A stretch of 64,000 nt of DNA. Source: JAANXG01 sp963731035. GTDB lineage: Bacteria; Pseudomonadota; Gammaproteobacteria; Arenicellales; JAANXG01. The position numbers and the translations under genes were made by a program. Positions 1-8,372 of this stretch are shown in pieces. The stretch is from assembly GCA_963731035.1 (NCBI GenBank), contig CAVSUY010000002.1, forward strand, positions 1 to 64,000, given 5' to 3'. The first letter of the stretch is position 1, and each line of letters opens with the position of its first letter. A model generated the notes under the pieces. That model was not told the DNA's origin. It did not search any database and was given only the letters and a program-made list of their open reading frames with translations.

Positions 1-193
1 CGCCAGAAGACTGAATATGAGCATGGATCAGGTTATCGTGACCGTCGACAGACACGGAAACACCTCCGCGGCCTCCATCCCCATGGCCCTCGATGAAGGG
101 GTAAGGGACGGCCGCATCAAACGGGGCCAGACCATCATCATGGAGGGATTCGGTGGAGGCTTCGCCTGGGGCTCGGCGCTGCTGCGCTATTGA
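1..193 (+). CDS. fabH: Beta-ketoacyl-ACP synthase III, C-terminal fragment (cut by window edge)
   Basis: The frame starting at base 2 reads to a TGA at 191-193 and gives about 63 residues. They contain the KAS III C-terminal signature: the HGNTSAASIP segment carrying the active-site Asn, and the GFGGGFAWGSALLRY end. FabH condenses acetyl-CoA with malonyl-ACP to start fatty-acid synthesis. The 5' part lies outside the window. fabG follows after 55 bp with no fabD between them, unlike the common plsX-fabH-fabD-fabG order. Confidence 0.93.
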   Translation, partial: ARRLNMSMDQVIVTVDRHGNTSAASIPMALDEGVRDGRIKRGQTIIMEGFGGGFAWGSALLRY

Positions 194-248
194 ACGAACG
201 CGGATCGGACTTCTTGAAGATAAATCAACCGACGAGCCGGGGTGCATC

Positions 249-995
249 ATGGGATCACTGAACAATGAAATCTGCCTGGTCACCGGCGCCACCCGGGGCA
301 TCGGCCGCGCCATCGCTCATGTCCTCGGTCAGGCCGGCGCCACAGTGCTGGGAACCGCGACCTCCGCCGAGGGCGCGGCCGCGATTTCCGACTATCTCGA
401 AAAGGAGGGTATTCAGGGACGCGGCTACGCGTTGGATGTCACCAGCAGCGAAGCTGTGAACGAACTGGTCGGCTCGGTGGGCGACGATTTCGGCGCCCCA
501 GGTATCGTGGTCAACAACGCGGGAATTACCCGCGACAATCTGCTGCTGCGGATGAAAGAAGAGGAATGGGACGCCGTGCTGGATACCGACCTGAAGTCCG
601 TGTACCGGGTAAGCAAGGCGTGTCTGCGCGGTATGACCAAGGCGCGCCACGGCCGCATTATCAACATCACCTCGGTAGTGGGCGCCTCGGGCAACCCCGG
701 CCAGACCAACTACAGCGCCGCGAAGGCGGGCATCATCGGCTTCACGCGGTCGCTGGCCAGGGAAATCGGCAACCGCGGCATAACGGTCAACGCCGTGGCT
801 CCGGGCTTCATCGACACCGACATGACGCGCGCGCTGAGCGAAGCGCAACGCAAAGCGCTGCTGTCAGGGATTCCGTTGGGGCGCCTCGGTGACCCGAACG
901 ATATAGCACAGGCGGTTCTCTACCTGGCGTCGCCGGCGGCGGCCTATGTGACCGGCGTCACCCTGCACGTCAACGGAGGCATGTACATGAGCTGA
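249..995 (+). CDS. fabG: 3-oxoacyl-ACP reductase FabG
   Basis: This 248-residue short-chain dehydrogenase reduces 3-oxoacyl-ACP with NADPH in fatty-acid elongation. The Rossmann glycine motif TGATRGIG is at residues 12-19, NNAG at 89-92, and the catalytic Ser142, Tyr155 and Lys159 are in place (S in ITSVVG, then YSAAK). The end LHVNGGMYM is typical of FabG. The reading frame is open upstream to 153, but the ATG at 249 gives the family N-terminus and normal length. It lies between fabH and acpP in the fab cluster and is probably cotranscribed with fabH. Confidence 0.96.
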   Translation: MGSLNNEICLVTGATRGIGRAIAHVLGQAGATVLGTATSAEGAAAISDYLEKEGIQGRGYALDVTSSEAVNELVGSVGDDFGAPGIVVNNAGITRDNLLLRMKEEEWDAVLDTDLKSVYRVSKACLRGMTKARHGRIINITSVVGASGNPGQTNYSAAKAGIIGFTRSLAREIGNRGITVNAVAPGFIDTDMTRALSEAQRKALLSGIPLGRLGDPNDIAQAVLYLASPAAAYVTGVTLHVNGGMYMS

Positions 996-1081
996 ATAAT
1001 TCTTTTTATATCAGCACTTTATCACTGATATCTGATAATGTTCGGCATCTCGAAATCAGGTTTGATTTGCAGGCAATTGGG

Positions 1082-1146
1082 TTGGACTTGAAATTTAGTT
1101 TGTTGTTAACTATGCGGCCTTTAGAGGCCGGCTATTCTTGGAGGAA
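1082..1146 (+). promoter_or_regulatory. acpP leader: possible sigma-70 promoter, small hairpin and Shine-Dalgarno
   Basis: The 160-bp AT-rich gap before acpP holds a possible -35 (TTGGAC, 1082-1087) and -10 (TTAACT, 1106-1111) with 18-bp spacing. A 6-bp hairpin follows (CGGCCT/AGGCCG, 1115-1130, loop TTAG), then a strong SD (GGAGGAAA, 1139-1146). acpP is often made in excess over its neighbours, so a private promoter is plausible. The promoter elements are a visual match only. Confidence 0.35.
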
Positions 1147-1155
1147 ACCAAACTT

Positions 1156-1389
1156 ATGAGCAGTATCGAAGAACGCGTAAAAAAGATCGTCGTCGAGCAA
1201 CTCGGCGTGGGCGAGGACCAAGTGACGTCGGAAGCCTCATTTGTTGATGATTTGGGCGCGGATTCTTTGGATACCGTGGAGCTCGTGATGGCTCTGGAAG
1301 AAGAGTTCGATACCGAAATCCCCGACGAAGAGGCAGAGAAGATAACCACGGTTCAGCAGGCGATAGACTACATAAACTCCAACACCTGA
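1156..1389 (+). CDS. acpP: Acyl carrier protein
   Basis: This is a 77-residue acidic protein with the phosphopantetheine attachment motif GADSLDTVE; the Ser is the carrier site. It carries the growing acyl chain between the fab enzymes in the cytoplasm. The frame is open to an ATG at 1138, but the ATG at 1156 matches the family N-terminus (MSSIEERV) and sits behind the GGAGGAAA Shine-Dalgarno. It lies between fabG and fabF and is followed by a strong terminator. Confidence 0.97.
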   Translation: MSSIEERVKKIVVEQLGVGEDQVTSEASFVDDLGADSLDTVELVMALEEEFDTEIPDEEAEKITTVQQAIDYINSNT

Positions 1390-1411
1390 GGCGGGTCGAA
1401 TGAATCGGACG

Positions 1412-1446
1412 GCCGCTGCGTCGCAACGCGCTGCAGCGGCTTTTTT
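1412..1446 (+). terminator. Rho-independent terminator after acpP
   Basis: There is a perfect 8-bp stem GCCGCTGC (1412-1419) / GCAGCGGC (1433-1440) followed at once by TTTTTT (1441-1446), 22 bp after the acpP stop codon. It should end most acpP transcripts before fabF. Confidence 0.85.
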
Positions 1447-1579
1447 CTGGCACAATGGCGGCACGTGCCGACGTGTCGCTGTGATCGTCCCCGGGTGGGG
1501 TGAGATGGTTTCGCGCGACCTGTCGACAAGCCACCGGCTACTCGCTTGATATGAACAGCACCAGGCTGCGAACGCGCAG

Positions 1580-2821
1580 ATGAGCAAGCGCCGGGTAGTC
1601 ATCACCGGCCTGGGGATTGTTTCGCCGGTCGGCATCGGTGTGGAGCTCAACTGGGCAAACATCACCGCCGGCGTCAGCGGCATCGTTCCCATCACTCGGT
1701 TCGACACCACCGGATTGAGCTGCACCATTGCCGGTCAGGTCGAGGGTTTCGACGCCACCGAGTGGATGAGCCCCAAAGAAGCCCGGAAAATGGACCGCTT
1801 CATACAACTTGGCATGGCCGCCGGAATAGACGCAATGAAGGATTCGGGGCTCGAGGTGAACGAGCGCAATGCGCCGCGCATCGGCGTTTACATCGGTTCC
1901 GGCATCGGCGGCGTCGAGACCATCGAGCAAACCACCCTGGTCTACCAGGCGAAAGGCGCGCGTCGCGTGTCTCCCTTCTATGTTCCGATGTCCATTATCA
2001 ATATGGTGTCGGGCAACCTTTCGATCATGTTCGGTCTGAAGGGGCCGAACCTGTCGATGGTGACAGCCTGTACAACGAGCACCCATGCCATCGGCGAGGC
2101 GTCGCGCCTGATCGAGTACGGCGATGCCGACGTGATGGTGGCGGGCGGCGCCGAGGCTGCGATCACCCCGACCGCCACGTCCGGCTTCGCCAACGCCAAG
2201 GCCTTGAGCGGCCGCAACGACGACCCCAAAGGGGCCAGCAGGCCCTGGGATACGGGTCGCGACGGATTCGTCATGGGCGAAGGTGCGGGCGTGGTGGTAC
2301 TGGAGGAGCTCACGCACGCCAAGGCACGAGGCGCACATATTTACGCGGAGGTCGTCGGCTTCGGCATGAGTGCCGACGCCCACCACATGACTCAGCCGGC
2401 GCCGGGCGGCGAGGGCGCGGCCATGTGCATGTCCAACTGCCTGCGCAACGCCGGCCTCAATCCGGGCGATATCGACTACATCAATGCCCACGGCACCTCT
2501 ACGCAGTTGGGCGACCTGGCGGAGACTCAGGCCATCAAGCTCGCCCTGGGAGATCATGCACGCGGCGTCGCTATCAGCTCCACCAAGTCCATGGTGGGAC
2601 ACCTGCTGGGCGCCGCCGGCGGGGTGGAAGCGGCGTACACCGCGCTGGCGTTGGAGCGCCAAGTCATTCCGCCCACCATCAATCTGCACGATCAGGATCC
2701 GCAGTGCGATCTGGATTACGTGCCCAACACGGCGCGGGAGGCCGTAGTGCGCGTCGCCTTGAGCAACTCGTTCGGCTTCGGGGGCACGAACGGCACCCTT
2801 GCCCTGTCGCGCTACTCCTGA
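1580..2821 (+). CDS. fabF: 3-oxoacyl-ACP synthase II
   Basis: FabF (413 residues) elongates acyl-ACP with malonyl-ACP. The Cys-His-His triad of condensing enzymes is visible: Cys164 in VTACTTSTHA, His304 in INAHGTST and His341 in SMVGHLLGAAG. The C-terminal NSFGFGGTNGTL signature is present. Length is normal and the ATG at 1580 gives the standard MSKRRVVITG start. A decayed pabC starts immediately downstream, followed by mltG, which is the usual gammaproteobacterial order. Confidence 0.97.
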   Translation: MSKRRVVITGLGIVSPVGIGVELNWANITAGVSGIVPITRFDTTGLSCTIAGQVEGFDATEWMSPKEARKMDRFIQLGMAAGIDAMKDSGLEVNERNAPRIGVYIGSGIGGVETIEQTTLVYQAKGARRVSPFYVPMSIINMVSGNLSIMFGLKGPNLSMVTACTTSTHAIGEASRLIEYGDADVMVAGGAEAAITPTATSGFANAKALSGRNDDPKGASRPWDTGRDGFVMGEGAGVVVLEELTHAKARGAHIYAEVVGFGMSADAHHMTQPAPGGEGAAMCMSNCLRNAGLNPGDIDYINAHGTSTQLGDLAETQAIKLALGDHARGVAISSTKSMVGHLLGAAGGVEAAYTALALERQVIPPTINLHDQDPQCDLDYVPNTAREAVVRVALSNSFGFGGTNGTLALSRYS

Positions 2822-3026
2822 CGGCTATCCCGCCGACCATTCCCGTCAACGGTGAGCCGCGCGAGGCGGTTTCAGCATTCGATCGCGGACTACATTTCAG
2901 CGACGGGCTGTTCGAGACCATCGCCGTGTGCCCCGTGGGCGACCTCTGATGCTGGAACGGCACCTCGAGCGTCTCGAGGCGGGAGGCGGCCGCCTGGTGT
3001 TCGAAACCCCGGTATCCGGCCGGTGA
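2822..3026 (+). pseudogene. pabC: Remnant of aminodeoxychorismate lyase (pabC)
   Basis: Directly after fabF, where pabC normally sits, the frame ending at 2949 encodes PVNGEPREAVSAFDRGLHFS followed by DGLFETIAV, the conserved start of class IV PLP enzymes of the PabC type. It stops at TGA 2947-2949. The next PabC-like piece, MLERHLERLEAGGGRL, is in a shifted frame from an overlapping ATG at 2949 and ends at 3026. The PLP lysine and the remaining roughly 200 residues are absent before mltG begins at 3090. I read this as a frameshifted and 3'-deleted pabC. Confidence 0.82.
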
Positions 3027-3089
3027 CCGGAATCCAGGATTGCCGATATGCTATCGGGGCCGTGACCCGCGCCCTTCGAGCCCATCTGA

Positions 3090-4136
3090 ATGCCGAAACT
3101 CTGGCGATATTCGCTTAGCTCCGTGATCCTCGGCTTAGCGGCGCTGGCGCTGGCCACCGGTTACCTGTATTGGTCGAGTCGGCAGCCGGTGCTTTCGGGG
3201 TCCGAATCCTTCGTCATCCGTTCGGGTGCCGGTGTCAAGAGCGTGGCCGTGTCCCTGGTGAACGACAAGATACTGAGAGAGCCTTACACCTTCACCCTGT
3301 GGGCCTATATCAAGGGTGATACCGCCCGGATTCACGCCGGGGAATACGCGATTCCTACCGGCACCACGGTAGCGGGGCTGCTGGACCTTTTCGTATCCGG
3401 CAAGGTGATCGAGCGCTCAATCACGCTGATAGAAGGGTGGACCTTCAAGCAGTGCCTGGAAGCGCTGCACGGCGCCGAAAAGCTGCGTGATGCGACCTCC
3501 GGGCTGAGCGACGCGGAGATCATGCAACGCCTCGGGCTGCCGGACCAGTCGCCCGAAGGGCGTTTCTTTCCCGACACATACCTGTATACCGCCGACACGT
3601 CCGACCTCGACGTGCTGGGGAGGGCGCACGCCGCCATGAACAAGATTATCGACCAGGAATGGCAGAACCGGGATACCGCCATCGTCATCAGGAACGAGGA
3701 CCAGGCGCTGATACTGGCATCCATCATCGAGAAGGAAACCGCCGTGCCCGCCGAACGAGCGATGATCTCCGCCGTATTCCAGAACCGCCTTGCGAAGGGG
3801 ATGCGCCTGCAGACCGATCCGACGGTGATCTACGGCCTGGGCGACAAGTTCAACGGCAACCTCACCAGAAAGCACCTGGAATCCGATACTCCCTACAATA
3901 CCTACACCCGGGACGGGCTGCCGCCCACGCCTATTGCCATGCCCGGCCGCGCGTCGATCCATGCCGCTGTGCATCCGGTGGCCAGCCAGGCATTGTATTT
4001 CGTCGCCAAGGGAGACGGCACCCACGAGTTCTCCGACACCCTGGCGGAGCACAATCGTGCGGTCGCCAAGTATCAGCTCAACGGTGGGCATCAGGGTGCC
4101 ACCAAAAAGAGAAAAAGCGATGTGCAGTCGAAATGA
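3090..4136 (+). CDS. mltG: Endolytic murein transglycosylase MltG (YceG family)
   Basis: This 348-residue protein has one N-terminal membrane segment (about residues 8-28, VILGLAALALATGYLYW), then a periplasmic domain. The YceG catalytic block is clear: SIIEKETAVPAERAMISAVF with the catalytic Glu, then NRL.KGMRLQTDPTVIYGLG, and NTYTRDGLPPTPIAMPG. It cleaves nascent glycan strands and sets peptidoglycan chain length. It sits between the decayed pabC and tmk, as in many gammaproteobacteria. Confidence 0.95.
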   Translation: MPKLWRYSLSSVILGLAALALATGYLYWSSRQPVLSGSESFVIRSGAGVKSVAVSLVNDKILREPYTFTLWAYIKGDTARIHAGEYAIPTGTTVAGLLDLFVSGKVIERSITLIEGWTFKQCLEALHGAEKLRDATSGLSDAEIMQRLGLPDQSPEGRFFPDTYLYTADTSDLDVLGRAHAAMNKIIDQEWQNRDTAIVIRNEDQALILASIIEKETAVPAERAMISAVFQNRLAKGMRLQTDPTVIYGLGDKFNGNLTRKHLESDTPYNTYTRDGLPPTPIAMPGRASIHAAVHPVASQALYFVAKGDGTHEFSDTLAEHNRAVAKYQLNGGHQGATKKRKSDVQSK

Positions 4137-4270
4137 AACCGGTATCCCTCACACCGTCCCTCTCGGCTCTGGTTCCCGACTCCGCCCTGCCTCCTCCGTC
4201 CCTGGAGTCGTCCCGCGAGCGGGCGAGGGGACCCTTCGTCGAATACCTCGATACGCCAAGTGCCGCGCCC

Positions 4271-4303
4271 CCCTCTCCCTCTGGGAGAGGTTCGGGGTGA
4301 GGG
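4271..4303. repeat. REP-like palindromic element before tmk
   Basis: This 33-bp stretch has inverted arms CCTCTCCCT / GGGAGAGG followed by GGGGTGAGGG. It resembles a dispersed intergenic repeat type common in proteobacterial genomes. The preceding 4148-4270 region has related CCCTCAC and GGCGAGGGG pieces, so the mltG-tmk gap may be a composite of such repeats. No coding signal is present in 4137-4311. Confidence 0.55.
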
Positions 4304-4311
4304 CCTGACAC

Positions 4312-4968
4312 ATGGCTGCAACACAACACGGCCAAAGAGGCAAATTCATTACGGTGGAAGGCCAGGACGGGGCCGGCAAGACCACCCACCTGGATCTCAT
4401 CGGGCACATGGTCCGGGCCGCCGGCCACGAGGTGCTGCGCACCCGCGAGCCCGGGGGCACGCCGCTCGGCGATGAAGTGCGCGAACTGGTGCTTCATCAC
4501 CGGGACCTGGACATCAACCCGATGGCCGAGCTGCTGCTGATCTTTGCGGCCCGCGCCCAGCACCTCGCCACGGTGATCCGCCCCGCTCTGACCGCCGGAA
4601 CCTGGGTGGTGTGCGACCGCTTCACGGACGCGACTTATGCCTACCAAGGCGGGGGCCGCGGGGTCGATCCTGCCGCGATAGGCGAGTTGGAGCAGCGGGT
4701 GCAGGGTAATCTGCGCCCGGACCTGACACTGTTGTTCGACGTCGATATCGAGACCGGCGCCAGGCGAGCCGGCCGGCATGGCGGCCGTGACCGGTTCGAA
4801 TCCGAGCAGGCGTCGTTCAAGGAACGCGTGCGCGAGGTGTATCTGGCACGGGCGCGGGCGGAGCCCGGCCGCATCCGGGTCGTCGACGCGGCTCGCGCGC
4901 TGTCCCAGGTGAAAGAAGAGGTACAATCCCTGGTGTTGGAATACCTCGACGCGCCGACCGATGCCTGA
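4312..4968 (+). CDS. tmk: Thymidylate kinase
   Basis: Tmk (218 residues) phosphorylates dTMP to dTDP. It has the P-loop GQDGAGKTT (about residues 14-22), the REPGGTPLG motif, the DRFTDATYAYQGGGRG substrate-binding motif and a LID region RAGRHGGRDRFE. The ATG at 4312 sits just after the repeat element. Its last 8 bp overlap the start of holB, implying translational coupling. Confidence 0.96.
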   Translation: MAATQHGQRGKFITVEGQDGAGKTTHLDLIGHMVRAAGHEVLRTREPGGTPLGDEVRELVLHHRDLDINPMAELLLIFAARAQHLATVIRPALTAGTWVVCDRFTDATYAYQGGGRGVDPAAIGELEQRVQGNLRPDLTLLFDVDIETGARRAGRHGGRDRFESEQASFKERVREVYLARARAEPGRIRVVDAARALSQVKEEVQSLVLEYLDAPTDA

Positions 4969-5992
4969 GATCCTCCCGTGGAACGAATCCGTATGGCAAT
5001 ACCTGACGGCCCCGCGGACACGTTCGTCCCACGCCTGGCTCTTCACCGGCGCCCGGGGGCTGGGCAAGACCGGGTGTGCGATGGCGTTCGCCAGATACCT
5101 GGTGGCGGGGGAGGCTGACGAGCGCGCGGCACAGTTGTTCGACGCCGGAACCCATCCGGACGTCCACATCGTGGCAAGGGATATCGATGTCGAAGACAGC
5201 GACACCCTGGAGCATCGCTACGCCCGCCGCCACCTCGAGGAGCGCGCGAAAGGTACCAAGCCGCGCACAGTGATCACCATCGGCCAGATCCGGCACCTGG
5301 TCCAGACCCTCGGCACTCGCGCCCACAGCGGGGAACACAAGGTGGCTCTGCTGCTGAACGCCCACATGATGAACATCAACGCCGCCAATGCCTTGCTGAA
5401 GCTGCTGGAGGAGCCCCCGGAGGACACGGTGCTCATCGCCGTTACCGACCAGGTCCACCGGCTTCCGGCGACGATCCGCAGCCGTTGTGCGATGGTAACC
5501 TTCGCCACGCCGCCCCGGGAGGCAGCGCGCAAGTGGCTCGCCGAACGGGCGGATCCCGGCACGGCGGACGTCGCCCTGGATCTCGCGGGCGGGGCCCCCC
5601 TGGAAGCGCTGCGGCTGATTGAGGAGGACGCGATCCAGAGCCGGCGCAAGTGGCTGGCGGGCCTGGAAGCCCTCTACAGCGGCAAGGCGGACGCGGCCTC
5701 AGTCGCTGAGCTGGGCAGGCAGATCGGCTTGGGAGACTCGCTGGCCCTGTCGCAGAAAGTCCTGGTGGATCTGGCCAGATGCCGGCTGAACGCGCCTGCC
5801 GAGCGCCTCTTCAACCCAGACCAGCGACAATGGCTGCAAAAACGCGCCCAGGGGTTACAATTAGGGAAGACACTTGACCTGATCAACGCGATCGGGCGGA
5901 TGCGGGAGGATGTCGACGGCCCGCTGGATACCAATCTCTTGCTTGAAGACACGCTTATACAGATGCGGCACGCCGTAACCGGGGGCGCGTAG
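4961..5992 (+). CDS. holB: DNA polymerase III subunit delta'
   Basis: This 343-residue AAA+ clamp-loader subunit has the degenerate P-loop region FTGARGLGKTGCAM (about residues 30-43), AGTHPDVHIV, the LLKLLEEPPEDTVLIAVTD block and the arginine-finger IRSRC. It belongs to the DnaX clamp-loader complex that loads the beta clamp. The zinc-binding cysteine cluster usually found just before the THPD motif is missing here (ERAAQLFDAGTHPD). It overlaps tmk by 8 bp and precedes pilZ by 2 bp. Confidence 0.93.
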   Translation: MPEILPWNESVWQYLTAPRTRSSHAWLFTGARGLGKTGCAMAFARYLVAGEADERAAQLFDAGTHPDVHIVARDIDVEDSDTLEHRYARRHLEERAKGTKPRTVITIGQIRHLVQTLGTRAHSGEHKVALLLNAHMMNINAANALLKLLEEPPEDTVLIAVTDQVHRLPATIRSRCAMVTFATPPREAARKWLAERADPGTADVALDLAGGAPLEALRLIEEDAIQSRRKWLAGLEALYSGKADAASVAELGRQIGLGDSLALSQKVLVDLARCRLNAPAERLFNPDQRQWLQKRAQGLQLGKTLDLINAIGRMREDVDGPLDTNLLLEDTLIQMRHAVTGGA

Positions 5993-5994
5993 CC

Positions 5995-6363
5995 ATGGCA
6001 GCGGATGAACCGGGCGGGCAGCAGGCCGTTAGGCCTTCGGTCCTGTCCCTGACCATACGCGACAAGAGTGCCCTGTTCGCCGCGTACATGCCATTCCTGA
6101 AAAATGGCGGCCTGTTCATTCCCACCAACAAGCGATACGAAATCGGCGACGAGGTCTTCATGCTGCTGACGCTGCTCGAGGAGCGGGACAAACTGTCGGT
6201 GGCCGGCACTGTCGTGTGGATCACACCCGTCGGCGCCCAGGGAAACCGGGCGGCGGGAATCGGTATCCAATTCAAGGACCGCGATACGCACGAGGCGCGC
6301 ACCAAGATCGAAGCCCTGCTGGGCAGCGCACTGAAGTCCGAACGTCACACTCACACCATGTAG
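5995..6363 (+). CDS. pilZ: PilZ-domain protein, type IV pilus assembly type
   Basis: This 122-residue protein matches the single-domain PilZ found between holB and tatD in pseudomonads and relatives: PSVLSLTIRDKSALFAAYMP, GGLFIPT near residues 39-45, GDEVFMLLTLLEE, and GIGIQF near the end. In that family the c-di-GMP-binding RxxxR/DxSxxG signature is typically absent, and I do not see it here. The role is in type IV pilus biogenesis. It starts 2 bp after holB, so the genes are probably one operon. Confidence 0.92.
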   Translation: MAADEPGGQQAVRPSVLSLTIRDKSALFAAYMPFLKNGGLFIPTNKRYEIGDEVFMLLTLLEERDKLSVAGTVVWITPVGAQGNRAAGIGIQFKDRDTHEARTKIEALLGSALKSERHTHTM

Positions 6364-6396
6364 CGTGCAGCGGGCGCGCCGGTCCCTTCGTTTTCC

Positions 6397-7170
6397 ATGC
6401 CGTTAGTGGATTCCCATTGCCATATCGATTTCGATCCGCTGTACCCCAGGATCGACCAGGTACTGGCGAACGCGCGTGACAACGACGTCAGCCACCTGCT
6501 TTGCGTCAGCGTCAACCTCGAGGATTTTCCCAGGGTGCTGGCTCTGGCCGAGCAGCACGAGCATATCTTCGCCTCGGTGGGGGTGCACCCGAACGAACAG
6601 GAAGGGCGGGATCCTTCCGTTGAGGAGCTGGTGAAGCTCGCCTCACACCCGCGAGTGGTAGCCATCGGGGAGACCGGTCTGGACTATTTCCGCAGCCACG
6701 GAGACCTGGACTGGCAGCGGGACCGTTTTCGACGGCACATCCGTGCCGCCCGGCAATGCGGCAAGCCGTTGATCATTCACTCACGGGATGCACGGGAAGA
6801 CACAATCGACGTCATGGCGGAGGAGGACGCGGCGCAAGCCGGCGGCGTCATGCATTGTTTCGCCGAGGATTGGGCGATGGCCGAGAGAGCGCTGGCCCTC
6901 GGCTTCTACATCTCCTTTTCGGGAATCGTCACCTTCAAGAACGCCAGGCCGGTGCAGGAGGTGGCGCAAAAGGCGCCGCTGGACCGCATCCTGGTGGAAA
7001 CCGACAGCCCTTACCTGGCGCCCGTACCGTATCGCGGCAAGACCAACGAGCCTGCCTACGTGAGACACACAGCGGAGTATCTCGCCCAGTTGCGGGGCAT
7101 CTCCTTTGAGGCGCTGGCCGACGCCACCAGCGAGAACTTCTTCAGGCTGTTCGCACCCAGGGTGCATTGA
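6397..7170 (+). CDS. tatD: TatD family metal-dependent hydrolase (DNase)
   Basis: This is a 257-residue TIM-barrel amidohydrolase-superfamily protein. Metal ligands are visible in order: DSHCHIDF at residues 5-12, GETGLDYFRS, IIHSRDA, MHCFAED and ETDSPYLAPVP. TatD enzymes act as metal-dependent 3'-5' exonucleases. It closes the fab-tmk-holB-pilZ-tatD cluster; exact substrate specificity (TatD, YcfH or YjjV subtype) is not decided from sequence, but YcfH is the one usually encoded next to holB. Confidence 0.93.
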   Translation: MPLVDSHCHIDFDPLYPRIDQVLANARDNDVSHLLCVSVNLEDFPRVLALAEQHEHIFASVGVHPNEQEGRDPSVEELVKLASHPRVVAIGETGLDYFRSHGDLDWQRDRFRRHIRAARQCGKPLIIHSRDAREDTIDVMAEEDAAQAGGVMHCFAEDWAMAERALALGFYISFSGIVTFKNARPVQEVAQKAPLDRILVETDSPYLAPVPYRGKTNEPAYVRHTAEYLAQLRGISFEALADATSENFFRLFAPRVH

Positions 7171-7183
7171 CGACGAATCGCCC

Positions 7184-7516
7184 GTGGAATACCCGCAACG
7201 ACTCGCCGTCCTGCTGAAGGATATAGAAACCGAGCTCAAGCACCTCGAGCTCTGGGAGAAGGAACCGCCCCCCGCATCGGCATTTCGCAGCCCCAATCCA
7301 TTCTGCTTCGACACCATGGCGGTGCCTCAGTGGCTGCAATGGGTGTTCATTCCCCAGATGCGGGATACCCTGGCGATGAGCATTCCCCTTGCCGCCCCGT
7401 GCCAGGTGGCTCCGGCAGTGGAGCTCTACTTTGACGACATTGGCGACGACCGCGGGGAACTGGTGCTGCTGCTCGACGAGTTCGATGCGCTGATGCCCGA
7501 CCCGGTGACCTGCTAG
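7184..7516 (+). CDS. YqcC family protein (DUF446)
   Basis: This 110-residue protein has the YqcC hallmarks: LKDIETELKHLELWE, PFCFDTM, QWLQWVFIPQM and a C-terminal LLLDEFDAL. The function of YqcC proteins is unknown. The frame is open to an ATG at 7106 inside tatD, but the GTG at 7184 gives the family N-terminus. Its TAG stop (7514-7516) is part of the CTAG that forms the left end of a family A repeat, so the insertion kept the stop codon. Confidence 0.8.
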   Translation: MEYPQRLAVLLKDIETELKHLELWEKEPPPASAFRSPNPFCFDTMAVPQWLQWVFIPQMRDTLAMSIPLAAPCQVAPAVELYFDDIGDDRGELVLLLDEFDALMPDPVTC

Positions 7517-7731
7517 TGCACCCCGTCAAACAGTCGGTAACTTATCGGCGGCTTGCCGATCCGGGTTGGATTGTTCGATAGAGCATCGAAAGGGCGCCGC
7601 CGGGGTCTTTTTCACCAAGCGAGTATCGGGGAGCGACTGAAAAAGAGCCCGGCGGCGCCCGTTTGCGGATCGGGGCCACCGTCATATCCCAGCCTGAAAT
7701 AATTTGTGTCATTTCTGACGGGGTACACTAG
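7513..7731 (+). repeat. Family A CTAG-bounded palindromic element, copy 1 (219 bp)
   Basis: The element begins CTAGTGCACCCCGTCA and ends with the near-complement TGACGGGGTACACTAG. Inside is a long near-perfect inverted repeat, GGGCGCCGCCGGGGTCTTTT against AAAAGAGCCCGGCGGCGCCC. No ORF explains it. Homologous copies are at 8516-8731, 19976-20190 (inverted) and 40890-41079. Structure and 4-bp CTAG ends suggest a MITE that moves with a transposase supplied elsewhere. The right end continues into a perfect 26-bp palindrome (7717-7742) with the adjacent gene end. Confidence 0.85.
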
Positions 7732-8372
7732 TGTACCCCGTCCGACGTTCCCCGCATGCCGTCCCTCATCCTGGTCAGGGTCTGAACCGTGTTCAGCAGC
7801 GTAGCCGGATCCGGGGGCTGAGCCACGTTCCATCGCAACAGCCGCAGCCCCGACTTCTGCAGCATTTTCTCTCGCTCCTGGATGCGTGCCGGTACCTGGG
7901 TCCCGTCCTCGATCTGGCACACCAGCAACACGTACAACTTCTTGTCACAGACGAGAAAATCCGCGAGATGTCCGGCGGCGCGGTTGCGAAGACTGGTGTT
8001 CTCGCTGAGTGAACCGTCCCTCGCTTCCAGGAAATGGTCGTAGGTGATCTTTGGCAGCACCACGTATCCCGGCAGCGCCTTCAGCAGGCGCGAGAAGACC
8101 GACATCTCGACGTCGGTGAGGGCCCGGCGCGGGTACAGGCGGGAGGGGGTCAGGGAGGGCTGCTCCGGCACCGCCGCGGCGCTCTCGGGGCCTGCTGCGG
8201 GCGGTACGACGGACGCGACCTTCGGCGTCGCGGCCTTGGCGACGCCCAGGTCCGGGATGGGTATCGGCGCCTGTGACTTCTCGTCTTCGAACAGACGACG
8301 CCTCAGCATCACCACCCCTGCGAACAGGGCGGCAATCAGTAGAACAGGAAGCAGGAGTGTCAGAACATTCAA
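7728..8372 (-). CDS. DUF2726 domain membrane-anchored protein
   Basis: This 214-residue protein starts with one hydrophobic segment (residues 3-22, VLTLLLPVLLIAALFAGVVM), then a Pro/Ala-rich linker to about residue 80, then the DUF2726 domain: RRALTDVEMSVFSRLLKALP, HLADFLVCDK and REKMLQKSGLRLLRWN. DUF2726 resembles a restriction-endonuclease-like or TopA-associated fold; its function here is unknown. Its TAG stop (complement of 7728-7730) lies inside the CTAG end of repeat A copy 1. It is convergent with yqcC. Confidence 0.82.
   Translation of the reverse strand: MNVLTLLLPVLLIAALFAGVVMLRRRLFEDEKSQAPIPIPDLGVAKAATPKVASVVPPAAGPESAAAVPEQPSLTPSRLYPRRALTDVEMSVFSRLLKALPGYVVLPKITYDHFLEARDGSLSENTSLRNRAAGHLADFLVCDKKLYVLLVCQIEDGTQVPARIQEREKMLQKSGLRLLRWNVAQPPDPATLLNTVQTLTRMRDGMRGTSDGVH

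Noticed and set aside
153..248. N-terminal extension of FabG
   Set aside because: The extra 32 codons overlap fabH and match no FabG; the ATG at 249 gives the family start.
1538..2689. 383-codon minus-strand ORF over fabF
   Set aside because: fabF is unambiguous on the plus strand. The antisense translation has no family motifs.
7612..7920. 102-codon minus-strand ORF across repeat copy 1
   Set aside because: It runs through the palindrome and has no motif or SD.
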